In this document: positions 8,184 through 16,624 of the stretch, one piece after another
Position numbering within the stretch: position 1 is the first letter of the stretch
Layout: each line of letters begins with the position of its first letter
Source: a virus
DNA: 35,947 bases
IMG/VR virus record: IMGVR_UViG_3300033153_002192
Location: 1-35,947 of that record
Reading direction: 5' to 3' (one strand)
Notes under the pieces: model-generated
The model's database searches: none
The model's input: the letters and a program-made list of their open reading frames with translations, nothing else
Told to the model about the DNA's origin: nothing
Made by a program: the position numbers and the translations under genes

Positions 8184-10692
8184 AGCAGTAAAAGAGGTCA
8201 TAGGCACACTAGCAGAAGAGGTAGCACAACAAGCACCCAAAAGAAAACCAAGAGTCAAAAGGGTTGAGCTTGACAAGATACCTGATGAAATAAAAGCACT
8301 TCCTGAACAAGAGAGAGTGAAGCAGGCTGATGAGTTTCTAGCAGAAGACAAAAGCCAAGAGTTCTTACAAGTCAGACAAGAGGATATTGCACAAGACACA
8401 AGAGCCACGTATGCAGAAAAAGGCAAAGTTGAAACAAAGCTAGATGTAGAAACAGACGAAGACAAAATATTCAGGCTTGAAGAGCAACAGCGTGACCTCT
8501 ACAACAAAGCAAACAACCTCTCTAAAGAAAAGGAATTAACTTCTGTAATGGAAAGTGAATTCCAAGGAGGCAGAAGTATGTTTGATTCTCTCCTTGATAC
8601 AATAGCATCAACTCCAGGAGCAGGTAAAACATTTAAAAATATAGAGTCTAGAACAGATGCACTTTACACAAGAATAAACTCAGGTATGTTTGACCTCAAA
8701 GAAGCAATGAGGACTAAATGGCTAGGGACTTGGCAAGACCAACCAATCATGGACGATGTTATCAGATACCTGAAAGACGGACAAGAGAGCATACGTGATG
8801 TGGCAAGAAGAGCAGAGATAGTCAAAATAGGAGATCAATGGAAACAAGCAGCAGACCTCACAAGAAACCTAAGAAACAGAGCAGGGGCAAGGATAGGCAA
8901 ACTAGAAGACTGGATAGTGCCACAACATCACGACTCAAACAAGATACGCAAAGCCGGGTATGAAGCATGGAGAGCGTCTATCATTAGTAAATTAGACAGA
9001 CAACGTATAGAAGCTGAACAGTCAGGGGATTTAGAGGGGATACTAGAGTCTGCATATAAAAATATAACCCAAAGACAAGTTGAGGCCGCAGGTGGTAAAG
9101 GCACAAGCGTACTTGCAAAGAGACACGAAGAGAGTAGAGTGCTACACTTCAAAACTGGTGACGACATCATAGATTACAACAAAGAATTTGGCAACAAAGA
9201 TGTATTTGCAACAATGGATGCACATATCAGACAACAATCAAACGAAATAGCAACACTTCAAATATATGGCTCAAACCCAGAAGACACTTTTAACAAAATG
9301 AAAGAACTTGCAAGGAATAACGGTATGGGCGGCACTGCTGAAAAGCACCTAGATAATATGTGGAGAATGTCTACTGGGCAAGCAGACGGTGATGACATAG
9401 TAAGCAAACTAGACGCAACGTTGGCAGCAGTAGGTGGCACTCACAGATCGTTGCAAGTGGCATCAAAACTAGGTTCTGCAACCATATCAGCACTTGCAGA
9501 CATAGGAAACATCATTTTAGGTGCAGGATATCGTGGTTTAAGTTCAGTTAAGATGATGGAAAGAGGGCTAGACACACTTTTACAAGAAGCAGTATCGGTT
9601 GGGAAAGTAGGAAAAAACACAGAACTTGCAAACAGAATAGGTGTAGTGAGCGAGTTTGCATCTGCATCACTAGCTAATAACAGATATGCAGAAGTAGGAG
9701 CAGGAGCAGCACAAAAAGCAGCAGAGGTTGTAATACGAGCAAGTGGACTTGGTTCATATACCAACTCTTTGAGGGTGAGTTTTGGGCTTGAAATGGCTGC
9801 CAATTTTGCAGAGAACTTCACTAAGCAGCTAGATGATACGCCATTTGCAAGACTTTTAAAAGAGTATGGATTTACAAGTGCAGAGTGGAACACAATACGT
9901 GGAACACAAACAAAGTCTGTTAAAAATGCACAATTTATGGACATAAACAAAGTGTATGAAGTTGATGAGGCACTAGGGTACAAACTAAACGAGATGATAG
10001 CTAACGAGATGGACGCATTTGTTGTTATGCCTACAAACAGAACAAGAGTATTTACAACATGGGGGAAGAAAAAAGGAACAGTCAGGGGAGAACTAGCAAG
10101 AAACATGATGTTATTTAAGTCTTTCCCTGTAGCAGTTACCCTTATGCACCTCAAGCGTGTGGGTAAAATAGACTCAAAAATGGGTAAGGTGGCTTATGGA
10201 AGTGCAGTGTTGGGAGTAAATACAATAATGGGCGGGATAACACTATGGGCATACGACACAGTTACGGGCAAAACCACAAGAGACGTAAAAGGCAGAGAGG
10301 CTGAAATGGTTGTAGAGTCTGTTATGAAGTCTGGAGGGCTTGGTATCTTTGGAGACATGGTGCTAGGACAAGCAGATACAAGATATGGTCATAAATGGGA
10401 AACTACCCTAGTGGGAGTGCCCGCAACCACAGGAGAAGATATATTAAAAACTGTAACCGACACAATCAAGGTAGGCTTCGGAGACACCACAGCAAAAGAA
10501 GCTGTAGGGAACGCATACAATATGGCGAAAAGCTATATCCCTGGTCAAAACCTATGGTACACAAGAGCAGTAGTAGAGAGAACAGTAGGCGAGTTTTTCG
10601 GTGAGATGATAGACCCAGACTACCAAAAAAGAGTAAGACGGAGAGCAAAAAGCATGAGAGAAAGAGGACAAGAATACCTCTTAGACAATTAA
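8170..10692 (+). CDS. Large internal virion protein (gp16-like second half)
   Basis: At 840 residues this is the largest ejection protein. With the preceding NlpC/P60 protein it appears to replace the single 1,318-residue gp16 of T7. The first 130 residues are Lys/Glu-rich and helical. The middle contains TWQDQPIMDDVIRYL and a long helical body, and residues 425-560 hold Ala/Gly-rich segments (LGSATISALADIGNIILGAG) compatible with membrane insertion. The C-terminus is strongly basic (QKRVRRRAKSMRERGQEYL). No enzymatic motif is seen. The start overlaps the previous gene in another frame, with GAGGAG just upstream. Confidence 0.65.
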   Translation: MALGKAVKEVIGTLAEEVAQQAPKRKPRVKRVELDKIPDEIKALPEQERVKQADEFLAEDKSQEFLQVRQEDIAQDTRATYAEKGKVETKLDVETDEDKIFRLEEQQRDLYNKANNLSKEKELTSVMESEFQGGRSMFDSLLDTIASTPGAGKTFKNIESRTDALYTRINSGMFDLKEAMRTKWLGTWQDQPIMDDVIRYLKDGQESIRDVARRAEIVKIGDQWKQAADLTRNLRNRAGARIGKLEDWIVPQHHDSNKIRKAGYEAWRASIISKLDRQRIEAEQSGDLEGILESAYKNITQRQVEAAGGKGTSVLAKRHEESRVLHFKTGDDIIDYNKEFGNKDVFATMDAHIRQQSNEIATLQIYGSNPEDTFNKMKELARNNGMGGTAEKHLDNMWRMSTGQADGDDIVSKLDATLAAVGGTHRSLQVASKLGSATISALADIGNIILGAGYRGLSSVKMMERGLDTLLQEAVSVGKVGKNTELANRIGVVSEFASASLANNRYAEVGAGAAQKAAEVVIRASGLGSYTNSLRVSFGLEMAANFAENFTKQLDDTPFARLLKEYGFTSAEWNTIRGTQTKSVKNAQFMDINKVYEVDEALGYKLNEMIANEMDAFVVMPTNRTRVFTTWGKKKGTVRGELARNMMLFKSFPVAVTLMHLKRVGKIDSKMGKVAYGSAVLGVNTIMGGITLWAYDTVTGKTTRDVKGREAEMVVESVMKSGGLGIFGDMVLGQADTRYGHKWETTLVGVPATTGEDILKTVTDTIKVGFGDTTAKEAVGNAYNMAKSYIPGQNLWYTRAVVERTVGEFFGEMIDPDYQKRVRRRAKSMRERGQEYLLDN

Positions 10693-10694
10693 GG

Positions 10695-10700
10695 TATAAT
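10695..10700 (+). promoter_or_regulatory. Candidate promoter (GGTATAAT -10 box) for the tail-fibre cassette
   Basis: A perfect TATAAT preceded by GG lies 18 bases before the tail-fibre GTG start, just after the ejection gene ends. No TTGACA-like box is present at 16-18 bases upstream. The same GGTATAAT core occurs before other operons at 18840, 26437 and 27192. Campylobacterota housekeeping promoters usually show only the -10 box. Confidence 0.45.
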
Positions 10701-10717
10701 AAGCAAAAGGATAAAAC

Positions 10718-11800
10718 GTGTCATTTAATTCAAGCAACCCAAGGTCAGAATGTGTAGCAACAGCAGGACAAACAGTATTTAGTTTCCTCTTCAAGATATA
10801 CGCAACGACAGATATTAAAGTTTACATCACGGCAGTTGGTGAGTCTACACCTGTTCTGCAAACTGAAACAACAGACTATACGGTTGTAATAGACGGTGAT
10901 GCTGGTGGTACAGTGACACTTGTTTCTGGTGCAGCAGAGGACGAAACTATCACGCTGATAAGAAGGCTACCAGTCACACGTTCTGTGGAATATCAAACTA
11001 GTGGCGATTTACTTGCTGCCACTCTCAATGGAGATCAAGAATACCAAACTTATCTCATAGCTGACGGGATGGATGCATTAGGAGCACTAGAGACTGGGGA
11101 CTTCTCCCCGTCTTCGTTTGTTTTGATAGCAGGAGGCACAATGACTGGGCATCTTGGTGTACCATCAGGTGCAACAGGAGCACAAGTTCCACAAGCACAA
11201 AAAGTGGTGCACAAGGCAAACAGCGAAAGTATAACAGGCACAAAAACATTTACAGTAAGTCCTATAGTACCTACAGCAACAGCAGCCACTCATGTGGTGA
11301 ATAAGACTCAAATGGAAGATTATGCCGACTCTGCATCTGCGGCAGTCGTCGTGGATACTCTGATAGTTAATGATACTAAAACCTCTGGAACAGATGGCGG
11401 AACTTTTACTTTAGGGGATTGGAGAACTAGAGATTTAAATACTGTTCAGAATAATGATATTAGTGGAGCAAGTTTAGCCAGTAATCAGATAACTCTTCCA
11501 GCAGGTACGTATTTAGTTATTGCTAGAGCCCCAGCCCATGAAGTAACTAGTCACGTATCTAGGCTATATGACACTACAGGGGCAGCGGAATTAGTATTAG
11601 GGAGTATTGGCTTTTCACAAGCTTCAACCTCAGACTCCGATACAGACTCAAGTATTTATGGTGTCTTCACTATAGGGGTAGAGTCTGTGATAGAGGTACA
11701 ACACCAAAGCTCAGCCACACAAGCTACAGATGGGTTTGGTTCTGCTGGTAGTATGACCTCGAATATTTATACTCAAATAGAATTAAGGAAAACAGCATGA
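10718..11800 (+). CDS. T7-type tail fibre with a different C-terminal receptor-binding domain
   Basis: This 360-residue protein starts at GTG 10718, with AAAGGAT upstream. Residues 1-125 match the N-terminal tail-attachment domain of T7 gp17 (QTVFSFLFKIYATTDIKVYI, then YTV.IDG..GGTVTL and ETITLIRRLPVTRSVEYQ). Residues about 140-205 hold the short shaft motifs TMTGHLGVPSG and SITGTKTFTVSPIVPTA. Residues 215-360 form a beta-rich domain (GDWRTRDLN, SNQITLPAGTYLVIARAPA) like the C1q/TNF-type jelly rolls at phage fibre tips. Codon choice changes from about 11340 onward, with more TTA, TTT and ACT, so the tip looks like an exchanged module. It overlaps the next gene by four bases. Confidence 0.85.
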   Translation: MSFNSSNPRSECVATAGQTVFSFLFKIYATTDIKVYITAVGESTPVLQTETTDYTVVIDGDAGGTVTLVSGAAEDETITLIRRLPVTRSVEYQTSGDLLAATLNGDQEYQTYLIADGMDALGALETGDFSPSSFVLIAGGTMTGHLGVPSGATGAQVPQAQKVVHKANSESITGTKTFTVSPIVPTATAATHVVNKTQMEDYADSASAAVVVDTLIVNDTKTSGTDGGTFTLGDWRTRDLNTVQNNDISGASLASNQITLPAGTYLVIARAPAHEVTSHVSRLYDTTGAAELVLGSIGFSQASTSDSDTDSSIYGVFTIGVESVIEVQHQSSATQATDGFGSAGSMTSNIYTQIELRKTA

Positions 11801-12117
11801 TAGCAATAGCATTACAAAATATAGCCTCAGACTATAAATACAGAGGCTCTCTTACAGAAGATAACAAGCAAGCTTTTGATGCTCTCATAGATTTGGGAGG
11901 TACTAAGCCTTCTTGGGGAGCTATCCAATCAGAAATAGCTTCTCAGCATGGTAGAGATACAGCAGAAGAAGCTCAGCGACAACAAGATAATAAAAATAAA
12001 GCATGGGAAACGCTTGTAATAGATGAGTTTTTTAATATGCTCAAAACAGTTCATGCAGGAGGCACTCCACCAACATTTGAGCAGTTTATAGGTTCGCTAC
12101 CACACCAAGGAGACTAA
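11797..12117 (+). CDS. Small protein after the tail fibre (assembly or chaperone candidate)
   Basis: This 106-residue protein starts within the last codons of the tail-fibre gene (ATGA overlap), so it is translationally coupled to it. The sequence is mixed helical with WGAIQSEIASQHGRDTAEEA and PPTFEQFIGSLP. Small genes directly behind fibre genes are often fibre-assembly chaperones or further tip proteins; that role is inferred from position only. No motif, signal peptide or membrane segment is seen. Confidence 0.45.
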   Translation: MIAIALQNIASDYKYRGSLTEDNKQAFDALIDLGGTKPSWGAIQSEIASQHGRDTAEEAQRQQDNKNKAWETLVIDEFFNMLKTVHAGGTPPTFEQFIGSLPHQGD

Positions 12118-12630
12118 ATGACGCAGCAAAGGTGGGATGAGTCAGACGAAGACTACATAAAGAGAAAAAGAAGGGTCATTGCTTCCTATAGGATGCTTGG
12201 TGTAGGTGGAGGTGCTTACATTGAAGACGAAGTTGTAGCCAACATCTGTGTAACCACTATAGGAACGTCAGGAGACAAACGAGGGTACATTGAAAGCTCA
12301 ATAGGTGAAATATCCCCTAACGCTTCTTACGGTGGTGAGACCATATTCGAGTTTACTTGGGATATTGTTACGGGTGAGTTCATCTTATCCTTTGATGATG
12401 GCACACTTGAACTTACAAACGTATCTCATTTACTTATAAAACACCCAGATGTACCAGACGGGAATATTGCTTTATGGGATAGTTCAGAAACTGCTTATGT
12501 ATTCACAGACCTTACACTAGCACAGACTATCGGAGTTGATGAGGACTATGGTTGTTTCAGAATAGAGTCTGTACCAGTTGAAGCTGTGTTATATAGCTTC
12601 TCAGAAGTATTGAGAGGAACAGCAACATGA
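12118..12630 (+). CDS. Unrecognised fibre-cassette protein
   Basis: This 170-residue protein starts directly after the previous stop. A short charged N-terminus (QQRWDESDEDYIKRKRR) is followed by a beta-rich body with Gly, Thr and acidic residues (GGETIFEFTWDIVTGEFILS). That layout fits a virion surface domain attached through an N-terminal peptide. It lies between fibre genes and overlaps the next gene by four bases. I do not recognise the family; a receptor-binding or fibre-associated role is inferred from context. Confidence 0.45.
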   Translation: MTQQRWDESDEDYIKRKRRVIASYRMLGVGGGAYIEDEVVANICVTTIGTSGDKRGYIESSIGEISPNASYGGETIFEFTWDIVTGEFILSFDDGTLELTNVSHLLIKHPDVPDGNIALWDSSETAYVFTDLTLAQTIGVDEDYGCFRIESVPVEAVLYSFSEVLRGTAT

Positions 12631-12839
12631 TACCTTTATTTGACAGAGAACAACTCAAAGTGGAAATGGTTACAATCAAAGAAATTAAGAAGTTGGAGAA
12701 GATAGAAAATCCAACCAATGCAGAAAAGAAGCTTCTTAAAGACAAACAGAAGAAACTCAAAGATACTAAAGACATATACAAAGCTAAAAAGAAGTTAGAG
12801 AAGCAGATATTAAAAGATGCCCGAAAGGATAGCAAATGA
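12627..12839 (+). CDS. Small Lys/Glu-rich coiled-coil protein
   Basis: This 70-residue protein is almost entirely charged and helical (KKLEKIENPTNAEKKLLKD, YKAKKKLEKQILKDARK). It overlaps the preceding and following genes by four bases each. It has no membrane segment or catalytic motif. It may be a coiled-coil linker or chaperone for the adjacent receptor-binding proteins. The function is unknown. Confidence 0.45.
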   Translation: MIPLFDREQLKVEMVTIKEIKKLEKIENPTNAEKKLLKDKQKKLKDTKDIYKAKKKLEKQILKDARKDSK

Positions 12840-14623
12840 CTGAAGCCGCGAAAGCAATAATCGAAGCAAGACATCCCGAAGGCGAAAGATTTGTCTATAA
12901 CGAGGCAGAAGGTGTATCCCCAGCATTTGAAGATGGTGCATACTCATGTAACGCTGTAGCTCTTGGTGCTTCACATAACAACTCTTATGTAGATATACCA
13001 GTAGATGCTAACACAGAAGCCATACTTTACTATGATAGAGCAAATGAAGAGTTTAAATATACTACTATGGAAATGGTGCTTAATGGTACTTTTGATGAGA
13101 ATATAGATGACTGGGTAACACCAGTATGGATAGATGGTGAAGCAGAAATTTCAGGAAGTACTATATACGGAGACTATCAAATAGTACCAACTATTTCAGG
13201 ATTTGAATATTTTGTAACTGGACGAGCTCGTATAGTAACAGCAGTATCTACTGGTATTAGAATATGTGAAGATGGTGCCTCTGGAACAATACTAGCAGAG
13301 TCTCCAACAACTACCAGCCTTACTATGGTTGGCCTAGAGGTTACTTTTGATGCCACATCAGCAAATTCAGCAGTATACTTAAGGAACAATGCAAGAAATG
13401 TAACTAGTATATGGGATGACATTACTATGCGTCCAACTTCTATGTATAGAATGGAACTCTCAGGCTCAGACTACACAAAGCTAACAGAGATACCGACACA
13501 AGCAGACTTAGACTATCTAACAGCTAACCCAGAAGCACTAAGAATAATGGTAGTGACGGGTGTTGATGATACTAACTTGTCATTTGGTAATGCTGATATA
13601 CAAGACAGCCCCTGGTTTGGCAATGAAGGGCAAAGAGGTGGAGATACTCTCTATAATTATGCACAAGATGACAACTTAACAATAGAAGATTATCAGGCTA
13701 GTTGTCGTACAACCTACGAAAACGAAAAAACAGGCGTATCTAACCTGCCATTCGTACAAGACAGTAGCGGTGTAATCACAGCCAAGACAGATGCAAACAC
13801 TATGGCAACGGATGATGGTGGTAAGTATATTGATACGGGTATTAAACCTAATCTTGATGCAATGACTATTACTCAGAGGATTAGTGGTGAGTTGCAGGAT
13901 TTTGGTAGTGAGTTAGTAGTTAATGGTACTTTCGATACAGCTACTACAGGGTGGACTGCTGACAGTGCAACATTAAGTGTAGATACACAAAGATTAAAAA
14001 TAACAAGTGCAGGGACCTATGCTTCTGCTGAACAAACAATATCTGGACTAGACGAGACAAAAACATATAAACTTGTAGGTGAATTTACAAAAGGAAGCGT
14101 AGCAAATGTTTCTATACAAGTAAGAGATGAAGCAGACACAACAAATATAGAAGTTATACCCTTGAGTATAAGTACTGATTTTCAGGTATCGTTTTCCCCT
14201 GAGGCAGGTGAGACAAGTGTTATATTGAGATTTATAGCAAACCCGGGAAGTACGGGGCAGACACAGTTTTATGATAATGTATCCATTAAAGAGGATTTGG
14301 GACTTATCCAGCGCACAGAAAAAAGAGAACATACTTGGGATGATGAAGCAGTAACCGAAAGCTATCGCATTGACGATGTAGAGCAGTCCTACACACCAGC
14401 AAGACCAAGCACAACAGCTACACTTAAATGTAGTGAGTTACCAATGATAGGGTATCAAGATGATATAACATTGCACCATGATGTAGTGAGGATAAGAACG
14501 GTGTCAGATACTATTGCTGCGTCAGTAGCGTTAGATCAGGCTTACTATGAAGAGCATTACCCTATAACAGAGAACGGTAATGCAATAACAAGTGATGGTG
14601 AAAACCTTTACTTCAGACCATAA
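12836..14623 (+). CDS. Receptor-binding protein with two carbohydrate-binding-like domains
   Basis: This 595-residue protein carries two related modules. The first (about residues 80-200) starts EMVLNGTFDENIDDWVTP and the second (about 358-485) starts ELVVNGTFDTATTGWTADS. Both end in a D(N/D)(V/I)(S/T)(I/M) strand. The NGTFD...W opening and beta-sandwich pattern are those of CBM_4_9-like carbohydrate-binding modules. The C-terminal region has further beta strands. It lies in the tail-fibre cassette and probably contacts surface glycans. The nucleotide sequences of the module starts also match (TTAATGGTACTTT), pointing to internal duplication. Which glycan is bound cannot be seen. Confidence 0.65.
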   Translation: MTEAAKAIIEARHPEGERFVYNEAEGVSPAFEDGAYSCNAVALGASHNNSYVDIPVDANTEAILYYDRANEEFKYTTMEMVLNGTFDENIDDWVTPVWIDGEAEISGSTIYGDYQIVPTISGFEYFVTGRARIVTAVSTGIRICEDGASGTILAESPTTTSLTMVGLEVTFDATSANSAVYLRNNARNVTSIWDDITMRPTSMYRMELSGSDYTKLTEIPTQADLDYLTANPEALRIMVVTGVDDTNLSFGNADIQDSPWFGNEGQRGGDTLYNYAQDDNLTIEDYQASCRTTYENEKTGVSNLPFVQDSSGVITAKTDANTMATDDGGKYIDTGIKPNLDAMTITQRISGELQDFGSELVVNGTFDTATTGWTADSATLSVDTQRLKITSAGTYASAEQTISGLDETKTYKLVGEFTKGSVANVSIQVRDEADTTNIEVIPLSISTDFQVSFSPEAGETSVILRFIANPGSTGQTQFYDNVSIKEDLGLIQRTEKREHTWDDEAVTESYRIDDVEQSYTPARPSTTATLKCSELPMIGYQDDITLHHDVVRIRTVSDTIAASVALDQAYYEEHYPITENGNAITSDGENLYFRP

Positions 14624-14634
14624 AAGGAAATAAA

Positions 14635-15255
14635 ATGGATATTAATGATTACGCAGAAGATGTAGGATTTGGGGACGGTACAAACGTAACCAAGTTTGAG
14701 GCAGACGGTACAATGGCAATAGAAGGTAACGGGACTACATGGGATGATGTAGCAGGAACGATCAACGGAGCTAACCTATCCTCTACAGCAGGAACGGCAG
14801 ATTTTGACTGGGCAGAGAGTTGTGTAGTATTTGAGCCTAGTGGTGACATTACAGATGATGGTGACAGAATTATGATGAATGTGCAAATCCCTCACGCAAC
14901 AAAAGCAGACTCTTCCGCTGAACTTCATGTTCACTATGAGCAAACGGAAGCAGCGACAACACCTAGAACATTCACGGGTAAATACAGACTACAGTCAAAC
15001 GGTGCGGCAAAGACTACATCATGGACAGACTTCTCGGTAGATACCGATGATGGAAACGTGTTATCCTATACTAGTGGTACATTAAACCAGATATGTGAGT
15101 TGGCTTCTGTAGACTTAACTGGTGCAGGTATTAGCTCAACTCTTCAAGTATGGCTTACAAGAAGTGATGCTGAGTCGGGTGATGTTAATGTAACCTTCTT
15201 GGATATTCATGTGGAAACGGACACACTAGGCTCACGCTCAGAATACAGCAAATAG
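14635..15255 (+). CDS. Predicted jelly-roll receptor-binding or fibre protein
   Basis: This 206-residue acidic protein is rich in Gly, Thr, Ser and Asp with alternating beta-strand patterns (TFTGKYRLQSNG, STLQVWLTRSD, VNVTFLDIHVETDTLGSRS). The N-terminus DGTNVTKFEADGTMAIEGNG resembles a short trimerising repeat. Proteins of this kind are common at the end of tail-fibre cassettes and are likely jelly-roll domains. AAAGGAAATAAA precedes the ATG. It is the last virion gene before the lysis cassette. The exact fold is inferred. Confidence 0.5.
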   Translation: MDINDYAEDVGFGDGTNVTKFEADGTMAIEGNGTTWDDVAGTINGANLSSTAGTADFDWAESCVVFEPSGDITDDGDRIMMNVQIPHATKADSSAELHVHYEQTEAATTPRTFTGKYRLQSNGAAKTTSWTDFSVDTDDGNVLSYTSGTLNQICELASVDLTGAGISSTLQVWLTRSDAESGDVNVTFLDIHVETDTLGSRSEYSK

Positions 15256-15263
15256 GATAGACT

Positions 15264-15632
15264 ATGGAAGACGAACACACAACTCCGCCATGCCTAGCCT
15301 GTTCGTCTCATGATGAGCTTGAAAGAACGATCAAGCGTTCCGAGAAAACAAAAGCAACACAGCATAACGAGATACTCATTAAACTTGATAGAACAATAGG
15401 TGATATGCGATGGATGAAAATTATTGGTAACTGGGTATTGGTTACAATGCTTGGGTATTTCATAGCTATAGGAATTTTTCTATTCACAAATGACTACGCA
15501 ACCAATGATGACGTGACAGAAATAAAGAAGAATTTAGACAAGGGTGAAATCCTACATTATCAGAATGAAAATGATATAGCCGGGATGAAATCTAAGATTG
15601 ATTTTATAGTTAAACACGTGAAGGATATATAG
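15264..15632 (+). CDS. Single-pass membrane protein of the lysis cassette
   Basis: This 122-residue protein has a soluble N-terminus with a CLAC motif, a coiled coil (residues 15-50), one transmembrane helix (about 55-75, IIGNWVLVTMLGYFIAIGIF) and a second amphipathic helix. Its stop codon (TAG) shares a base with the GTG start of the putative holin, so the two are translationally coupled. Membrane proteins next to holins can be antiholins or second holins; that is an inference from context. Confidence 0.5.
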   Translation: MEDEHTTPPCLACSSHDELERTIKRSEKTKATQHNEILIKLDRTIGDMRWMKIIGNWVLVTMLGYFIAIGIFLFTNDYATNDDVTEIKKNLDKGEILHYQNENDIAGMKSKIDFIVKHVKDI

Positions 15633-15853
15633 TGAAACCAGATAATGCCTTAAGCAGACTTATAAGACCTACTCTGATGATATGGCTTACGCTTCTGTTT
15701 AGTGCGTTAGCGGTTATCGATGGAAACTTCTTTAGTATGACAATTAAAGAAGCGTACATAACAGTTCTTGAAAGTATTTTAATAGTGGTTTATGGAGCAT
15801 ACTTTTTAGGTAAATCCTATGAACATGGCACTAGAATTACAAGGGGTGAATAA
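15632..15853 (+). CDS. Putative holin
   Basis: This 73-residue membrane protein starts at GTG with AAGGAT upstream. It has two hydrophobic segments, about residues 13-33 (PTLMIWLTLLFSALAVI) and 42-60 (YITVLESILIVVYGAYFLG), and ends with charged residues (KSYEHGTRITRGE). The pattern RP..MIW..LLF..LA and the YGAYF.G.SYEH ending resemble small holins of the gene-transfer-agent 3TM family. It sits upstream of spanins and amidase, the usual place for a holin that times release of the endolysin. Confidence 0.65.
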   Translation: MKPDNALSRLIRPTLMIWLTLLFSALAVIDGNFFSMTIKEAYITVLESILIVVYGAYFLGKSYEHGTRITRGE

Positions 15854-16017
15854 TGATACCACAAGGCAGACAATACTATAAAAATAAAACTGGTGGAAAA
15901 CATAGTATTAAAAATAGTAAGAAATTTCCTTCTTGGTGGGAAGATGTGTGTGAACCTTCCAAGAAAAGAGATAGACAAAAAGTAAAAATAGAAATAAGAG
16001 AATGGTGTGATGTTTAG
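15853..16017 (+). CDS. Small basic protein of the lysis cassette
   Basis: This 54-residue protein (MIPQGRQYYKNKTGG...) starts at an ATG sharing its A with the previous TAA, with AGGGG upstream, and overlaps the next gene by eight bases. It is rich in Lys and Arg and contains SWWEDVCEPSKKRD and a C-terminal EWCDV. The function is unknown. Its tight packing between holin and spanin genes supports it as real. Confidence 0.45.
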   Translation: MIPQGRQYYKNKTGGKHSIKNSKKFPSWWEDVCEPSKKRDRQKVKIEIREWCDV

Positions 16018-16285
16018 TCTACCTCTAAAGGATATGATATATGTTGGAGTCATTATTGCTATACTTGGCTCAACATGGTATATGGCTCATAATTTATATG
16101 ATAAGTATATTTTATTACCTAAGAGAACAATAATAACACTAGAAGCCAATTTAAACACCGTTGGCTCTAAACTTAACGTATGCCATACAGAGTTAGATAA
16201 AAAGCTTCTGAGTGGCTATCTAGAAGCACTAGGAGAAAATAATGATGAAGATATTGTTATCGACTTTAGTAATATTAGCTATTAG
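16010..16285 (+). CDS. Inner-membrane spanin subunit (Rz-like)
   Basis: This 91-residue protein has an N-terminal transmembrane helix (about residues 8-26, MIYVGVIIAILGSTWYMA), then a charged helical periplasmic segment. That is the architecture of an i-spanin, which links to an outer-membrane lipoprotein and fuses the two membranes at lysis. The lipoprotein gene begins in another frame inside its 3' end, the arrangement of Rz/Rz1. ATG 16010 is chosen; an in-frame GTG lies at 16007. It assigns the host to the two-membrane bacteria. Confidence 0.7.
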   Translation: MFSLPLKDMIYVGVIIAILGSTWYMAHNLYDKYILLPKRTIITLEANLNTVGSKLNVCHTELDKKLLSGYLEALGENNDEDIVIDFSNISY

Positions 16286-16526
16286 TGGTTGTTCACAGAA
16301 AATACCAGAGTGTGAACCTCAGCCCTGTATACAAAATTACCCTACTTTACCGGTATACAAAACACCATTCAAAAAGAAAATGACTGAACCCTCTTCTCTT
16401 GGAGGGGGTATGTATGCAATAGTCGGTACTGAGCTTAGAGACTGCCTTAAAACAAATAGCGAGTTAAGACGTATCTGTGATCGGTACAGATTAGGGCATA
16501 TTAAAATAAACAAAGTCTACAAATGA
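16242..16526 (+). CDS. Outer-membrane spanin lipoprotein (Rz1-like)
   Basis: This 94-residue protein begins MMKILLSTLVILAISGCSQ: a signal peptide with lipobox AISGC and the acylated Cys at residue 17. The mature part has Pro-rich and Cys-containing segments (IPECEPQPCIQNYPTLPVY). The first 44 bases overlap the Rz-like gene in another frame. It should be anchored in the outer membrane and bind the i-spanin in the periplasm. At 94 residues it is longer than lambda Rz1. GGAGA precedes the start. Confidence 0.75.
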   Translation: MMKILLSTLVILAISGCSQKIPECEPQPCIQNYPTLPVYKTPFKKKMTEPSSLGGGMYAIVGTELRDCLKTNSELRRICDRYRLGHIKINKVYK

Positions 16527-16624
16527 ACATAATTCTAACAATAGCAGATAAAACAATAACCGTTACAAGACGAGAAGCCAAAAAGCTATATCTGGTTTTA
16601 AAAGAAATATTTGAGGAGAAGTGA
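16523..16624 (+). CDS. 33-residue conserved-looking small protein
   Basis: This short gene (MNIILTIADKTITV..., ending LVLKEIFEEK) begins in an ATGA overlap with the spanin stop and ends over the amidase start. It resembles a short Ile/Thr-rich strand followed by an amphipathic helix. A second small gene at 18221 starts similarly (MNIIPTINYKIITM). The function is unknown; a leader for coupled amidase translation is possible. Confidence 0.4.
   Translation: MNIILTIADKTITVTRREAKKLYLVLKEIFEEK

Noticed and set aside
9441-10154. Minus-strand open frame of 237 codons opposite the large ejection gene
   Set aside because: Antisense shadow of a well-supported plus-strand gene, with no domain or signal visible.
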